Origin: Thioclava sp. GXIMD4216
GTDB lineage: Bacteria; Pseudomonadota; Alphaproteobacteria; Rhodobacterales; Rhodobacteraceae
Direction of reading: 5' to 3'
NCBI RefSeq assembly: GCF_037949285.1
Contig: NZ_CP149927.1
Location: forward strand, 393,001-457,000
Length of the DNA stretch: 64,000 nt
Part shown: in pieces, positions 9,280 through 18,535 of the stretch
Position numbering within the stretch: the first letter of the stretch is position 1
Layout of the letters: every line of letters begins with the position of its first letter
The notes under the pieces: model-generated
What the model saw: only the letters and a program-made list of their open reading frames with translations
Told to the model about the DNA's origin: nothing
The model's database searches: none
Program-made: the position numbers and the translations under genes

Positions 9280-10340
9280 GAGAAACTCCGGAGGGGGGCA
9301 CGCAGGATATCCTCGACCTCAGCGGTCGGGCGCGCCAGAAACCATTGAAGCTGCGCCCAGCTGGGCGCGGCTTTGCGTAGGATATAGGGGGCGTTCTCGG
9401 GCATGAGGGCCGCGCGATATTGGGTCATCACCGCCCGCACCAAGACCCGCGCCATGACCATATGGGGCACCATGGCGAGGTCTGTTTTGGCGATGGGCGC
9501 AACCTCCAGATAGCCCGCAAGCACCGGATAGGCGGGGGCGAAAATATCCTGATCGGGGGTGAAATCGGTCAGGATCTGCCCCATCATCGCCACTGCCAGA
9601 TCAATCGCCACCGCCGATTCCACCACATCGCCGAAATCGATGACCCCCGTCAGGCGGCCCGTTTCGGGATCGGCCACGATATTCGAGGCGTAGAAGTCAT
9701 TATGCACCACCTGACGCTCTAGCGCGGGGATGCGATGCGCGACCTCTGCCAACCGCGCGAAGGCTTGGCCCGCAAGTGCGTGATGGTCCGGGGGCAGGTC
9801 GACCTCGGCCAGCAAGGGCCGCAGGCGCATCACATGCTGTACATCCCAGACCAGCTCACGGTTTTGCGCCGGATGGGTGAACCCCGAAAGCGCCAGCCGC
9901 AATTCGCCCAATACCCGCCCGATCTCGGGCAGGGTCTCGGGGCGGGCGTCCATCATATCCAGAGGCGTGCCTTCGACAAAGCTAAGCAGCCGGTAGAACC
10001 GCCCCGAGGCAGGCTCGCGTAGCATCCCCTCGCCCGAGATCGCACGGATCAGCCGCGGCGCGGGGCGAGCGAAATGCACGGCCAGATGATCAAGCACCGC
10101 ATTCTGCAGCTCCAGCTCGGCTTGCGCTTCATCGGGATTGGCGATCTTCAGGATATAGCGGGCGTCCGGCGCGCTGATCAGATAGGTGTCGTCCTTTTCG
10201 GTCTCAAGCCGCTTCATCGCGCCCGAAATACCATAGGTCTTCTGGCAGAGCGCTGCCGCCTCTTCGGGGCCGATACGGGTGAACCGTGTGGCCAAACCAC
10301 CCTGCCCTGCAAAGGCAAGCGCGTCCTTCAGGTCTGTCAT
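9276..10340 (-). CDS. APH/choline-kinase-fold phosphotransferase, hydroxylysine-kinase-like
   Basis: A 354-residue small-molecule kinase of the aminoglycoside-phosphotransferase fold. Visible active-site elements are Lys65 in RYILKIAN (ATP binding), the Brenner motif VVHNDFYASN with Asp215, and the metal-binding IDFGD at 234-238. The sequence after it (VVESAVAIDLAVAMM) is as in hydroxylysine kinase. I start at ATG 10340 (MTDLKDALAF), because the 60 codons upstream are arginine and tryptophan rich and lie over the neighbouring gene. It is translationally coupled (4-base overlap) to the class III PLP enzyme downstream, which supports a joint kinase/phospho-lyase step. It is unlikely to be an antibiotic-resistance gene given this context. 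Confidence 0.8.
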   Translation of the reverse strand: MTDLKDALAFAGQGGLATRFTRIGPEEAAALCQKTYGISGAMKRLETEKDDTYLISAPDARYILKIANPDEAQAELELQNAVLDHLAVHFARPAPRLIRAISGEGMLREPASGRFYRLLSFVEGTPLDMMDARPETLPEIGRVLGELRLALSGFTHPAQNRELVWDVQHVMRLRPLLAEVDLPPDHHALAGQAFARLAEVAHRIPALERQVVHNDFYASNIVADPETGRLTGVIDFGDVVESAVAIDLAVAMMGQILTDFTPDQDIFAPAYPVLAGYLEVAPIAKTDLAMVPHMVMARVLVRAVMTQYRAALMPENAPYILRKAAPSWAQLQWFLARPTAEVEDILRAPLRSFS

Positions 10341-10389
10341 ATCACTCTCCGGCTGTGGCCCGCCCCTGAAAGGGACAGGCCAGAGGCTA

Positions 10390-11811
10390 TCAGCTGCGCG
10401 GAGCATCCACAAACGGCGTCGGATGGGCTGCCTGATAGGCCGCCGCCAGCGCCAGAACCACCTCATCCTCGAACCAGCGGCCGACGAATTGCAGACCGAT
10501 CGGCAGGCCATCCGCATCAAAGCCGCAGTTCACCGAGACGGCAGGCTGTTCGGTCATATTGAACGGATAGGTGAAGGGCGACCAATCCGTCCATTCGGTC
10601 ATGCCGGAACCGGGCGGCACATCGACACCTGCCTCGAAGGCGGTCAGCGGCATGGTGGGCAGCATCAGCGCGTCATAGCGTTCATGGAACTTCGCCATGG
10701 TCACCTTCAGCTGGGCGCGGATCTGGTCGGCGGCGATGAAATCACGCGCGCTCAGCAGGCGGCCCTGTTCGGTGATCGACACGAAACCGGGGTCCATCTT
10801 GGCAATCTGCTCAGGCGTCGGGTTCACCTGCTCGACCGCCCAAGCCTGAGCTGCATACCACAGATCCAGAAGCGCCTGCTGCGGGCTTGCAAACCCCGGA
10901 TCTGCCTCTTCGACAATCGCACCCAGATCGGCCATAGCCTTTGCGGCACGGTCCACGGCCTCGGCCACGGCAGGGGCCACGGGGGCGCCATCCAGCGTAC
11001 GGGCATAGGCGATACGCATCCCCTTGATCGACCGGCGGGTAGCGGCTGCGAAATCGGGCACCTCCTTAGGCGAGCGGCCATAAAGCGCATTCACCGAAGG
11101 CCCCGCCACCGCATTGAGGAACAGCCCGCTATCTTCGACCGTACGGGTCAGTGGACCACGATGGGCCAGTTCAAACAGCCCCGTGGGCGCGGTCGAAGGC
11201 ACCCAGCCGAAGGTCGGCTTGATCCCGAAGACCCCGCAGAAGGACGACGGAATACGGATCGAGCCCGCCCCGTCCGACCCTTCATGCAGCACCCCCATAT
11301 TCAGCGCCGCCGCCACAGCCGCCCCGCCCGAGGACCCGCCCGAGGCGCGCGCGGTATTCCAAGGGTTGAGCGTATTGCCGCCCTCCGGCCCATGGGTCAA
11401 ACCCTTCCAGCCGAATTCCGGCGAGGCAGTAGTGCCCAAAATCGGCGTGCCGGCCTGACGCAGCTTGGTGACGATTTCCAAATCGGTGGGCGACGGCTCT
11501 TTCTCGCCCAGAACCGAGCCCTTGCGGAAGGGGATGCCCTTCACGCGGGTCAGTTCCTTGATGGTGGCAGGCACCCCGTCGATGGGCGAGAGCGGCGCGC
11601 CCTTGGCCCAGCGAGCCTCGGAGGCGCGCGCCTCGGCCAGCGCCTCTTCGGCCACCACATGGACGAAGGCATTGACCGCGCCATCGAATTTCGCGATGCG
11701 GTCAAGCGAGGCCTGCACCGCCTCGACGGGCGAGGCCTCTTTGGCGGCATAGGCGCGGGTCAGTTCGGTGGCGCTCATCTCGCCCAGATCGGTCTTGTCG
11801 ATCACGTCCAT
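10390..11811 (-). CDS. Amidase, amidase-signature family
   Basis: A 473-residue amidase-signature hydrolase that releases ammonia or an amine from an amide bond in the cytoplasm. The Ser-cisSer-Lys triad can be placed: Lys85 in PATIKEL, Ser160 in ASGGSSGGAA and the nucleophile Ser184 in GSDGAGSIRIPSS. Length fits the family. It lies 3 bases after an aminotransferase gene and 49 bases before the kinase gene on the same strand, in an operon that also encodes peptide-type uptake. The natural substrate is not evident; GatA is unlikely because gatB and gatC are absent and the context is catabolic. Confidence 0.9.
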   Translation of the reverse strand: MDVIDKTDLGEMSATELTRAYAAKEASPVEAVQASLDRIAKFDGAVNAFVHVVAEEALAEARASEARWAKGAPLSPIDGVPATIKELTRVKGIPFRKGSVLGEKEPSPTDLEIVTKLRQAGTPILGTTASPEFGWKGLTHGPEGGNTLNPWNTARASGGSSGGAAVAAALNMGVLHEGSDGAGSIRIPSSFCGVFGIKPTFGWVPSTAPTGLFELAHRGPLTRTVEDSGLFLNAVAGPSVNALYGRSPKEVPDFAAATRRSIKGMRIAYARTLDGAPVAPAVAEAVDRAAKAMADLGAIVEEADPGFASPQQALLDLWYAAQAWAVEQVNPTPEQIAKMDPGFVSITEQGRLLSARDFIAADQIRAQLKVTMAKFHERYDALMLPTMPLTAFEAGVDVPPGSGMTEWTDWSPFTYPFNMTEQPAVSVNCGFDADGLPIGLQFVGRWFEDEVVLALAAAYQAAHPTPFVDAPRS

Positions 11812-11814
11812 TGC

Positions 11815-13197
11815 TTACGCCTCCTCAAGAACGCTGCGTGCCAGATCGGTTTCGGCCAGCGCATCCAGCGCGCGACCGATGGCGGCGATCATCTCGTCCA
11901 CCTGCTCGGCGGTGATGACCAGCGGCGGGCAGAGGCAGATCGCATCGCCAATCGCACGCACGATCAGACCTTCCTCCAGCAGGCAGGCCTGCGCCAGCTG
12001 CCCCATCTCGCCCACTTTGGCGGTGCCCTTGATCTCCAGCGCGCCAATCAGCCCGACGCCCCGCGACCACAGCGCCATCGGATGGCTTTCCAGCCCCCTC
12101 AGCCCCGAGAGGAACTGGGCTTCCAGACGGGCGGCATTGCCCACCAGATCACGCTCTTCGATGATTTTGATATTCTCAAGCCCCACAGCGGTGGCCACAG
12201 GGTGGCCCGAGGCGGTATAGCCATGCGCAAACACCCCCAGACGGTGGCTTTCATCGGCGATGGGGCTGTAGAAGCCATCGCTCATCAGAATGGCCGACAG
12301 CGGCATATAGGACGAGGAAATCTGCTTCGAGACCACCATCACATCGGGCGTGATGCCATAGACCTCACAGGCAAACATCTTGCCCGTCCGGCCAAAGCCA
12401 CAGATGACCTCATCGGCCACCAGAAGGATGTCATATTTGCGCAAGACCGCCTGAATGGCCTCCCAATAGCCCTTGGGCGGCACGATGACACCGCCGGCAC
12501 CCATGACCGGCTCGCCGAACATGGCGGCGATGGTCTCGGGGCCTTCGCGCAGGATCAGCTCTTCCAGCGCCTCGGCCATACGGGCGGAGAATTGCTCTTC
12601 GGTCTCGCCCTCCAGATGGTCGCGCGGGTAATCGGGCGTCAGCGTGTGGATCATCCGGTCAAGCGGCAAATCAAAACTGCCGTGGTTTGCCGGAATACCC
12701 GTGACCGAACCCGCCGCAATCGTCACCCCGTGATAGCCCTTCACGCGGCCGATGATCTTCTTCTTCTCGGGCAGACCCAGCGCATTTGAACGGTACCAGA
12801 TCATCTTCACGACCAGATCATTGGCCTCGGACCCCGAGGAGGTGAAATGCACGCGGGTCAGATGTTCGGGCGAGATCTGCACCAGCTTCTCGGCCAGATC
12901 GACCGACGGCCCATGCGCCTTATAGTTGAAGCTGTGGTAATAGGGCAGTTTCTGCATCTGCGCATAGGCCACATCGGCCAGACGCTTTTCATTGAAGCCC
13001 ACAGCCACCGACCACAGACCGGCAAGCCCCTCGATATAGCGCTTGCCCGCTTGGTCGAAGACATAGATGCCCTCGCCGCGGTCGATGATCAGGCCGCCCT
13101 CTTCTTCATAGCGGCGCAGATCGACCGAAGGGTGGAACTGATAGGCAATATCGCGCGCTTCGATGGAATTGGGCGCAATGGTTTTCGATTGAGACAT
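11815..13197 (-). CDS. Class III omega-amino-acid/diamine aminotransferase
   Basis: A 460-residue class III aminotransferase. Lys291 in VVSKQISSSYMPL should form the internal aldimine, Asp262 in LVADEVICGFGR contacts the PLP nitrogen, and FTSSGSEANDLVVKM at about 118-132 binds phosphate. The N-terminal pattern (IIDRGEGIYVFDQAGKRYIEGLAGLW) and LPYYHSFNYKAHGP resemble putrescine- or beta-alanine-pyruvate aminotransferases. It sits between an ABC ATPase gene and the amidase gene on the same strand. I infer transamination of an imported amine or omega-amino acid, with pyruvate as the likely acceptor; the exact donor is unknown. Confidence 0.88.
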   Translation of the reverse strand: MSQSKTIAPNSIEARDIAYQFHPSVDLRRYEEEGGLIIDRGEGIYVFDQAGKRYIEGLAGLWSVAVGFNEKRLADVAYAQMQKLPYYHSFNYKAHGPSVDLAEKLVQISPEHLTRVHFTSSGSEANDLVVKMIWYRSNALGLPEKKKIIGRVKGYHGVTIAAGSVTGIPANHGSFDLPLDRMIHTLTPDYPRDHLEGETEEQFSARMAEALEELILREGPETIAAMFGEPVMGAGGVIVPPKGYWEAIQAVLRKYDILLVADEVICGFGRTGKMFACEVYGITPDVMVVSKQISSSYMPLSAILMSDGFYSPIADESHRLGVFAHGYTASGHPVATAVGLENIKIIEERDLVGNAARLEAQFLSGLRGLESHPMALWSRGVGLIGALEIKGTAKVGEMGQLAQACLLEEGLIVRAIGDAICLCPPLVITAEQVDEMIAAIGRALDALAETDLARSVLEEA

Positions 13198-13238
13198 CTT
13201 CGTCGTCCTTGGTTTCGGCGCCTTGGCGCCATATGATT

Positions 13239-14867
13239 TCAGCTGAAGGCCAGATCCCAGTCCTTGCCGGGAATGGCCTCGATCAAAGAGCGGGTATAGG
13301 GGTGCTCTGGTGCGTCAAACACCTGCGCCCCCGGCCCGATTTCGACGCAAGCGCCCTTTTGCATGACCATCACCCTATCACAGATCTGGGCGGCGACACG
13401 CAGATCATGGGTGATGAACACAAGGCTGAGGCCAAGCTCGCGTTTGAGTTCTTCCAGCAGTTCCAGCACCTGCGCCTGAATAGACACATCCAGCGCCGAG
13501 ACCGCCTCGTCGGCCACGATGATCTCGGGTTTCAGCGCAAGCGCACGGGCAATCCCGATCCGCTGGCGCTGCCCGCCCGAGAACTCATGCGGGAAGCGTT
13601 TCGCCGATCCGGGAAGGCCGACACGGGCCAGCAGCGCCTCGGCCTCGGCCATCGCCTGTTTGGGCGGCGTGCCATGGGCGATGGGGCCATCGGCAATCGC
13701 CTGACCCACGCGGATACGCGGGTTGAGCGAGGAGAACGGGTCCTGAAAGATCATCTGCACACGGGCGCGCAGATCTTGCAACGCGGGGCCTGTGGCATGG
13801 GTCATATCCTGCCCGTCCAGCAGCATCCGCCCCGCATCCAGATCCTGTAGCTTGACCAGACAGCGCCCGAAAGAGGATTTTCCAGACCCGCTTTCACCAA
13901 CAATCCCAAGGGTTTCGCCGCGCCCGATGGTCACGGTGATATCCTTCACCGCCTCGACCACACGCGCCTTGCGGAACATGCCGCCACCCGTGCGGTAGGT
14001 TTTACACGCGCCTTCCACCTGCATCAGGGGCGGGCGTTCCGGGGCGGCTGCACGGCCAGCGCGCAGCTTGGGGATCGCGTCGATCAGCCCGATGGTATAG
14101 GGGTGCTCGGGGTGATGGAGGACGCGCTCGGCGGGGCCTTCCTCGACCACGCGGCCCAGTTTCATCACCGTCACATAATCGGCAATCTCGGCCACCACGC
14201 CAAAGTCATGGGTGATGAACATCACCGCCATATTGCGGCTTTGCTGGAGGTTACGGATCAGCTCGAGGATCTGCGCCTGAGTGGTCACATCCAGTGCGGT
14301 GGTGGGCTCATCGGCCACCAGAACCTCGGGTTCCAATGCCAGCGCCATGGCGATCACCACCCGCTGGCGCTGCCCGCCCGACAGCTGGTGCGGATAGGCC
14401 CTCGCTGCGCGTTTGGGGTCGGGCAGACCGACCTCGGTCAGCAGGTCCAGCGCACGGGCGCGGCGTTCGGCAGGACGCAGAAGACCGTGGGCCTCGAAGA
14501 CCTCGGCGATCTGATCCTCGATCCGCATCAGCGGGTTCAGCGCCGACATGGGTTCTTGGAAGATCATCGCCACACGTTTACCGCGAAGGGCACGCATCTG
14601 GGCATCCGAAAGCCCCACCAGATCTTCCTCACCCAGCCGGATCCGGCCATCATTGACCATCAGCCCCTCGGGCAACAGCCCCATCAGCGCATTGGCCGAC
14701 ATCGACTTGCCCGAGCCGCTTTCACCCACCACGCAAAGGATCTTGCCGGGCCAGAGGTCGAAACTCACGCGGTCCACGGCATAGAGACGGTCGGCTCCTT
14801 CGGGCAGCGCGATTTTCAGCCCCTCGATACGGACGGCGGGTTGGGTCACGGTTGCATCGCGCATCAC
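13239..14867 (-). CDS. Peptide ABC transporter ATP-binding protein, fused tandem ATPases
   Basis: A 542-residue protein with two complete ABC domains in one chain, like GsiA/YejF, replacing the separate DppD and DppF proteins of the first transporter. Domain 1 has Walker A GESGSGKS, signature LSGGQRQRV, Walker [13 protein letters not shown] and HPYT. Domain 2 starts near residue 280 and has [31 protein letters not shown] and [10 protein letters not shown]. It overlaps the upstream permease stop by 4 bases and serves the permeases at 14864-16682. Both sites look intact, so both half-sites should hydrolyse ATP. Confidence 0.93.
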   Translation of the reverse strand: MMRDATVTQPAVRIEGLKIALPEGADRLYAVDRVSFDLWPGKILCVVGESGSGKSMSANALMGLLPEGLMVNDGRIRLGEEDLVGLSDAQMRALRGKRVAMIFQEPMSALNPLMRIEDQIAEVFEAHGLLRPAERRARALDLLTEVGLPDPKRAARAYPHQLSGGQRQRVVIAMALALEPEVLVADEPTTALDVTTQAQILELIRNLQQSRNMAVMFITHDFGVVAEIADYVTVMKLGRVVEEGPAERVLHHPEHPYTIGLIDAIPKLRAGRAAAPERPPLMQVEGACKTYRTGGGMFRKARVVEAVKDITVTIGRGETLGIVGESGSGKSSFGRCLVKLQDLDAGRMLLDGQDMTHATGPALQDLRARVQMIFQDPFSSLNPRIRVGQAIADGPIAHGTPPKQAMAEAEALLARVGLPGSAKRFPHEFSGGQRQRIGIARALALKPEIIVADEAVSALDVSIQAQVLELLEELKRELGLSLVFITHDLRVAAQICDRVMVMQKGACVEIGPGAQVFDAPEHPYTRSLIEAIPGKDWDLAFS

Positions 14868-15703
14868 GCTCTCCTTTTCGCAAGACGCGGGTTCAGGGCG
14901 TCATTGAGCCCCTCGCCGATCAGGTTGAAGGCCAGAACCGTCAGCAAGATCGCCACGCCGGGGAAGAAGCTGACCCACCATGCCTGCGCCAGAACCGTGC
15001 GGCCCGCGCCGATGATATAGCCCCAGCTCATGACGTTGGGATCGCCTAGACCCATGAAATCCAGCGCAGATTCGGTCAGGATGGCGGTAGCCACCATCAT
15101 CGAGGCCAGCACGATCACCGGCGAGATCGTATTGGGCAGGATCTGGCGGCGGATGATGGTCAGCCCCGATTGACCCGAAAGCTGCGCGGCCTCGATGAAT
15201 TCGCGGTGGCGCAGGGCCATGACCTCGCCGCGCAGAAGACGCGCCACAGGCGGCCAGCTGACAAGGGCGATGGCGGTGATGATCGACCACAGCGAAGGCT
15301 CGAAGATCGCCACCAGCACCACGGCAAAGGCAAAGGAGGGGATCACCTGGAAGAACTCGGTGATGCGCGACAGAATGTCATCCACCCAGCCGCCGAAATA
15401 GCCCGCAAGCGCCCCGATCGGGATGCCGATGGCGAGGCTGACGACCGTCGAGATCACCCCCACCAGCAGCGAGACATAGGCCCCATGTGCCAGCCCTGCG
15501 GCGATATCGCGGCCCAAAGTGTCGGTGCCAAGGGGTGTCATCTCGTCCTGAAAAGGCGCCACGAAGGGCATATTCACCATATCCCAAGGCGAGGTGGGGA
15601 AGAAGAAGGGTGCGGTGATCGACCCAAGCAGCACCACGGCCAGAATGATCAGCCCGACGACCGCACCGCGATTGGCGGCATAGGCTTTCCAGAACTCTTT
15701 CAT
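14864..15703 (-). CDS. Peptide ABC transporter permease (DppC-like)
   Basis: A 279-residue permease with the DppC-type start MKEFWKAYAANRGAVVGLI, the block TPLGTDTLGRDIAAGLAHGAYVSLLVG and an EAA loop near HREFIEAAQLSGQSG. The end GEGLNDALNPRLAKR is the usual C-terminal motif. About six transmembrane helices are present. It lies 10 bases after the DppB-like gene and overlaps the fused ATPase gene by 4 bases. Confidence 0.93.
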   Translation of the reverse strand: MKEFWKAYAANRGAVVGLIILAVVLLGSITAPFFFPTSPWDMVNMPFVAPFQDEMTPLGTDTLGRDIAAGLAHGAYVSLLVGVISTVVSLAIGIPIGALAGYFGGWVDDILSRITEFFQVIPSFAFAVVLVAIFEPSLWSIITAIALVSWPPVARLLRGEVMALRHREFIEAAQLSGQSGLTIIRRQILPNTISPVIVLASMMVATAILTESALDFMGLGDPNVMSWGYIIGAGRTVLAQAWWVSFFPGVAILLTVLAFNLIGEGLNDALNPRLAKRRA

Positions 15704-15713
15704 CTTTCTCTCC

Positions 15714-16682
15714 TTAGGCCAGACGGATACGGGGATCGACCACGCGATACAGCAGGTCGGTGAACAGGTTGAACAGCAAGACCAGCGCCGCCGAGACGGT
15801 GAATACCCCCAGAAGCAGGTTGTAATCGCGGCTTTGTAGCGCCTCGAACATCAGCCGTCCGATGCCGGGCCATGCAAAGACCGTCTCGATCAGCACGGCG
15901 CCGCCGACAAGCTGGCCCGCATGCAGACCGGCCAGCGTCACCACCGGCAGGATCGCATTGCGCAGCACATGGCGGCGCTGGATCACGCTGGGCTTCAGCC
16001 CCTTGGCGCGGGCGGTTTTCACAAAGTCCAGCCGGTTGACCTCCAGCATGGAGGCGCGGGTGATGCGCACATAGGTGGCCATGAAGAACAGCCCCAGCGT
16101 CACCGCAGGCAGCACCAGATGCCGGGCGATATCCCACGCGCGGGCAAGGCCCGTATAGCTGGAGGCGGCGGTTTCATAGCCGAAGGCCGGAAACCAGCCG
16201 AAGGTCACGGAAAACAGCAAGACCGCCATCAGCGCCATCCAGAACAGCGGCGTGGCATAGAACAGAAGCGCGACGGTCGAGATCAGGCTATCGGACCAGC
16301 GGCCCTGACGGGCAGCGGCCACGACACCGGCCAGAACACCCAAGCCAAGCGAGATCACAAAGGCCGAGATCGACAGGATCAGCGTGGCCGGAAGGCGCTC
16401 CAGGATCAGCGACAGAACAGGGGCCTGCTGGCGGTAGGAATAGCCCAGATCGCCCTGCGCGAAATGCGACAGATAGGTCCAGAGCTGGATATAGAACGGC
16501 TGGTCCAGCCCGAACTGGCGGCGCAGGTCTTCGATGAACTGCGGGTCGGCGTCACCGGCCTCGCCCGCCATCACCAGCGCGGGATCGCCGGGGGCCATAT
16601 GGATCAGACAGAAATTCAGGACGGTAATGGCGAAGAGGATAATCACGATCTTCACCACGCGCCCGATCAGGAAACGTAGCAT
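15714..16682 (-). CDS. Peptide ABC transporter permease (DppB-like)
   Basis: A 322-residue permease of the second peptide-type transporter. It starts MLRFLIGRVVKIVIILFAI, has HMAPGDPALVMAGEAGD in the first periplasmic loop and the cytoplasmic EAA segment LDFVKTARAKGLKPSVIQ. The family's C-terminal DPRIRLA ending is present. It follows the binding-protein gene by 76 bases, a gap holding a weak GC-rich hairpin. Confidence 0.93.
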   Translation of the reverse strand: MLRFLIGRVVKIVIILFAITVLNFCLIHMAPGDPALVMAGEAGDADPQFIEDLRRQFGLDQPFYIQLWTYLSHFAQGDLGYSYRQQAPVLSLILERLPATLILSISAFVISLGLGVLAGVVAAARQGRWSDSLISTVALLFYATPLFWMALMAVLLFSVTFGWFPAFGYETAASSYTGLARAWDIARHLVLPAVTLGLFFMATYVRITRASMLEVNRLDFVKTARAKGLKPSVIQRRHVLRNAILPVVTLAGLHAGQLVGGAVLIETVFAWPGIGRLMFEALQSRDYNLLLGVFTVSAALVLLFNLFTDLLYRVVDPRIRLA

Positions 16683-16758
16683 GAGAGGGGCTCGTTTTGG
16701 TCGGGGAAGGTCCGGGCACGCGCATCGCGCCCAGACAAATCGCGGCGGGACATAGGGA

Positions 16759-18327
16759 TTACTTCTCGATCCAGGCCTCGCCCAGCGAGTTACCGATCCC
16801 GTTTGCAGTGCTGATCAGATCATGCACCTTGCAGTCGTAAAGCGCGGGGAAGCTGAGTTCCTGCAGCCATGCCACCGGCACATCTTCCTGCAGCTGGGTC
16901 TGGATCTTGGTGTATAGCGCCTGACGTTCGGCATCGGTTGCGGCAACAGCCGCCTCGTCGAACATCTTGTCGATCTCGGGGTTGGAATAGCCCTCGACAT
17001 TGGCGAAGGGATTGCCCTTCACGATCTGGCTGGAGATATAGTTCCGCGCCACACCAAGGGCCGGATCGCCGTTCTGGTAGAGATAGGTGAAGGCGATGTC
17101 ATAATCCCATTGCGCGGTCTTCTGGTTCCAGCCCGCCACATCGGTGGATTCGATCTCGACCGGAATGCCCACGGCAGCAAGGTTCTGCTTGACCACCTCG
17201 GCCCAGCGTTGCCACGTCTCGCCATAGGGCAGCGGCAGCAGGCGCAGCGGGTGACCGTCATAGCCGACGTCCTTCAGAAGCTCTTTGGCCTTCTTCGGGT
17301 CGTAGTCATATTTCGGCTCGACATCATCATAGAAGGGGATGGTCGAGGTGATCGGACCGGTCGCCACCTTGCCGTAGCCGTTCCAGACGACCTTCTGCAT
17401 CAGCGGGCGGTTCAGCGCATACATCACCGCCTGACGGAACTTCACATTATCCATCGGGGCGGTGCGGTTGTTCAGCCACAGGAAGGACAGCGGGCTGTTA
17501 TATTCCCAGCCCTTCTCGGTGACGCAGACGCCCTCTTCCTTGGCCAGACGCGGGATGTCGAAGTTTTCGACCGAGCCGCCGGGTAGCACCGAGACGGTGC
17601 GGGTTTCAAAGGCGGTGGCGCGGGAGGCGGCATCGGGGACGACGTGATAGACGACTTCGTCCAGATGCGGTTTGCCTTCGGCCCAGTAATCGGGGTTTTT
17701 CACCAGATCGATATAGGCGCCCTTCTTCCATTCCTTCAGCTCGAAGGGACCGGTGCCCACGGGCTTGTCGTTATTGGGGTTTTTCGCGAAATCCGTGCCC
17801 TCGTAAAGATGGGCCGGAATGATCGGCGAAACGGTATAGCTGAACGAGCGGATGAACGGCCCATAGGGGGCTTTCAGCTTGAAGACGACCGTATTGTCAT
17901 CGGGCGATTCCAGCGTCTCGACATGGCGCATCACCTCGCGCCATTTCGGGTTGGTCTCGGTCAGGAATTTGGTGAAGGTGAACATCACATCCTTGGCGCT
18001 GAAGGGCTCGCCATCGGAGAATTTCACGCCCTTGCGCAGATGGAAGGTATAGGTCATCGCATCATCCGAGACCTCCCAGCTTTCGGCCAGCGAGGGCATC
18101 GGTTCGAGGTTGCTGTCATATTTCAGCAAGCCCTCGTAGATCGACCCCGCCACCAGCAGGCTGGGGCCATTGGTGGTGATGCCGATCATCAGGCTCGGCG
18201 GTTCGGGCTGGACGACAAGATCGAGGCGCCCGCCCTCGACGGGGCTCTCTTGGGCGAATACGGTCGTTGCGCCCAGACAAAGCGAAAGCGCCAACGCCCC
18301 CTGACGGAGCGAAGTTGTAGACATCAT
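16759..18327 (-). CDS. Peptide-type ABC transporter substrate-binding protein
   Basis: A 522-residue SBP_bac_5 family protein. The N-terminus MMSTTSLRQGALALSLCLG then TTVFAQE is a Sec signal peptide with cleavage expected after VFA. Conserved blocks include LAESWEVSDDAMTYTFHLRKGVKFSDGEP in the first lobe and PVGTGPFELKEWKKG. I start at ATG 18327, because the upstream in-frame codons do not extend the signal peptide sensibly. It heads a minus-strand transport operon and lies directly downstream of a LysR gene. Its substrate is probably what the downstream aminotransferases and amidase consume, rather than true peptides. Confidence 0.92.
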   Translation of the reverse strand: MMSTTSLRQGALALSLCLGATTVFAQESPVEGGRLDLVVQPEPPSLMIGITTNGPSLLVAGSIYEGLLKYDSNLEPMPSLAESWEVSDDAMTYTFHLRKGVKFSDGEPFSAKDVMFTFTKFLTETNPKWREVMRHVETLESPDDNTVVFKLKAPYGPFIRSFSYTVSPIIPAHLYEGTDFAKNPNNDKPVGTGPFELKEWKKGAYIDLVKNPDYWAEGKPHLDEVVYHVVPDAASRATAFETRTVSVLPGGSVENFDIPRLAKEEGVCVTEKGWEYNSPLSFLWLNNRTAPMDNVKFRQAVMYALNRPLMQKVVWNGYGKVATGPITSTIPFYDDVEPKYDYDPKKAKELLKDVGYDGHPLRLLPLPYGETWQRWAEVVKQNLAAVGIPVEIESTDVAGWNQKTAQWDYDIAFTYLYQNGDPALGVARNYISSQIVKGNPFANVEGYSNPEIDKMFDEAAVAATDAERQALYTKIQTQLQEDVPVAWLQELSFPALYDCKVHDLISTANGIGNSLGEAWIEK

Positions 18328-18502
18328 GGTTTGGACCTTCCTGTTGGATCGGCCGTGTGATCCGGCCTTTATCATCGGGTCATATCGGGGGCGGCTGTGG
18401 CGAAGACAGCCTGCACACCCGAAGGAATATTTCCGGATCGCCCTTGGAAAGCGCTGGTCACATCCCGAAACAAAGCTTGCGACGGGGGGCAGGCGTTGTC
18501 GA

Positions 18503-18508
18503 ATTATA
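18503..18508 (-). promoter_or_regulatory. Possible -10 element upstream of the second binding-protein gene
   Basis: The 208-base gap 18328-18535 between the LysR stop and the binding-protein start is the likely promoter and LysR target region for the transport operon. It contains a perfect TATAAT on the minus strand at 18508-18503, in a short AT-rich patch. No convincing -35 hexamer lies 16-18 bases upstream, which would fit an activator-dependent promoter. No clear LysR box was identified. Confidence 0.35.
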
Positions 18509-18535
18509 TTGCCCGATCCACCCTATCAGTCTGCG

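Noticed and set aside
9276..10340. Aminoglycoside-resistance phosphotransferase
   Set aside because: The fold matches, but the gene is embedded in a catabolic operon and coupled to a PLP enzyme, with no sign of a mobile element.
10279..12789. An 836-codon plus-strand open frame over the amidase and aminotransferase genes
   Set aside because: It is antisense to two genes with intact catalytic motifs, spans their boundary and shows histidine/arginine/glycine-rich low-information protein.
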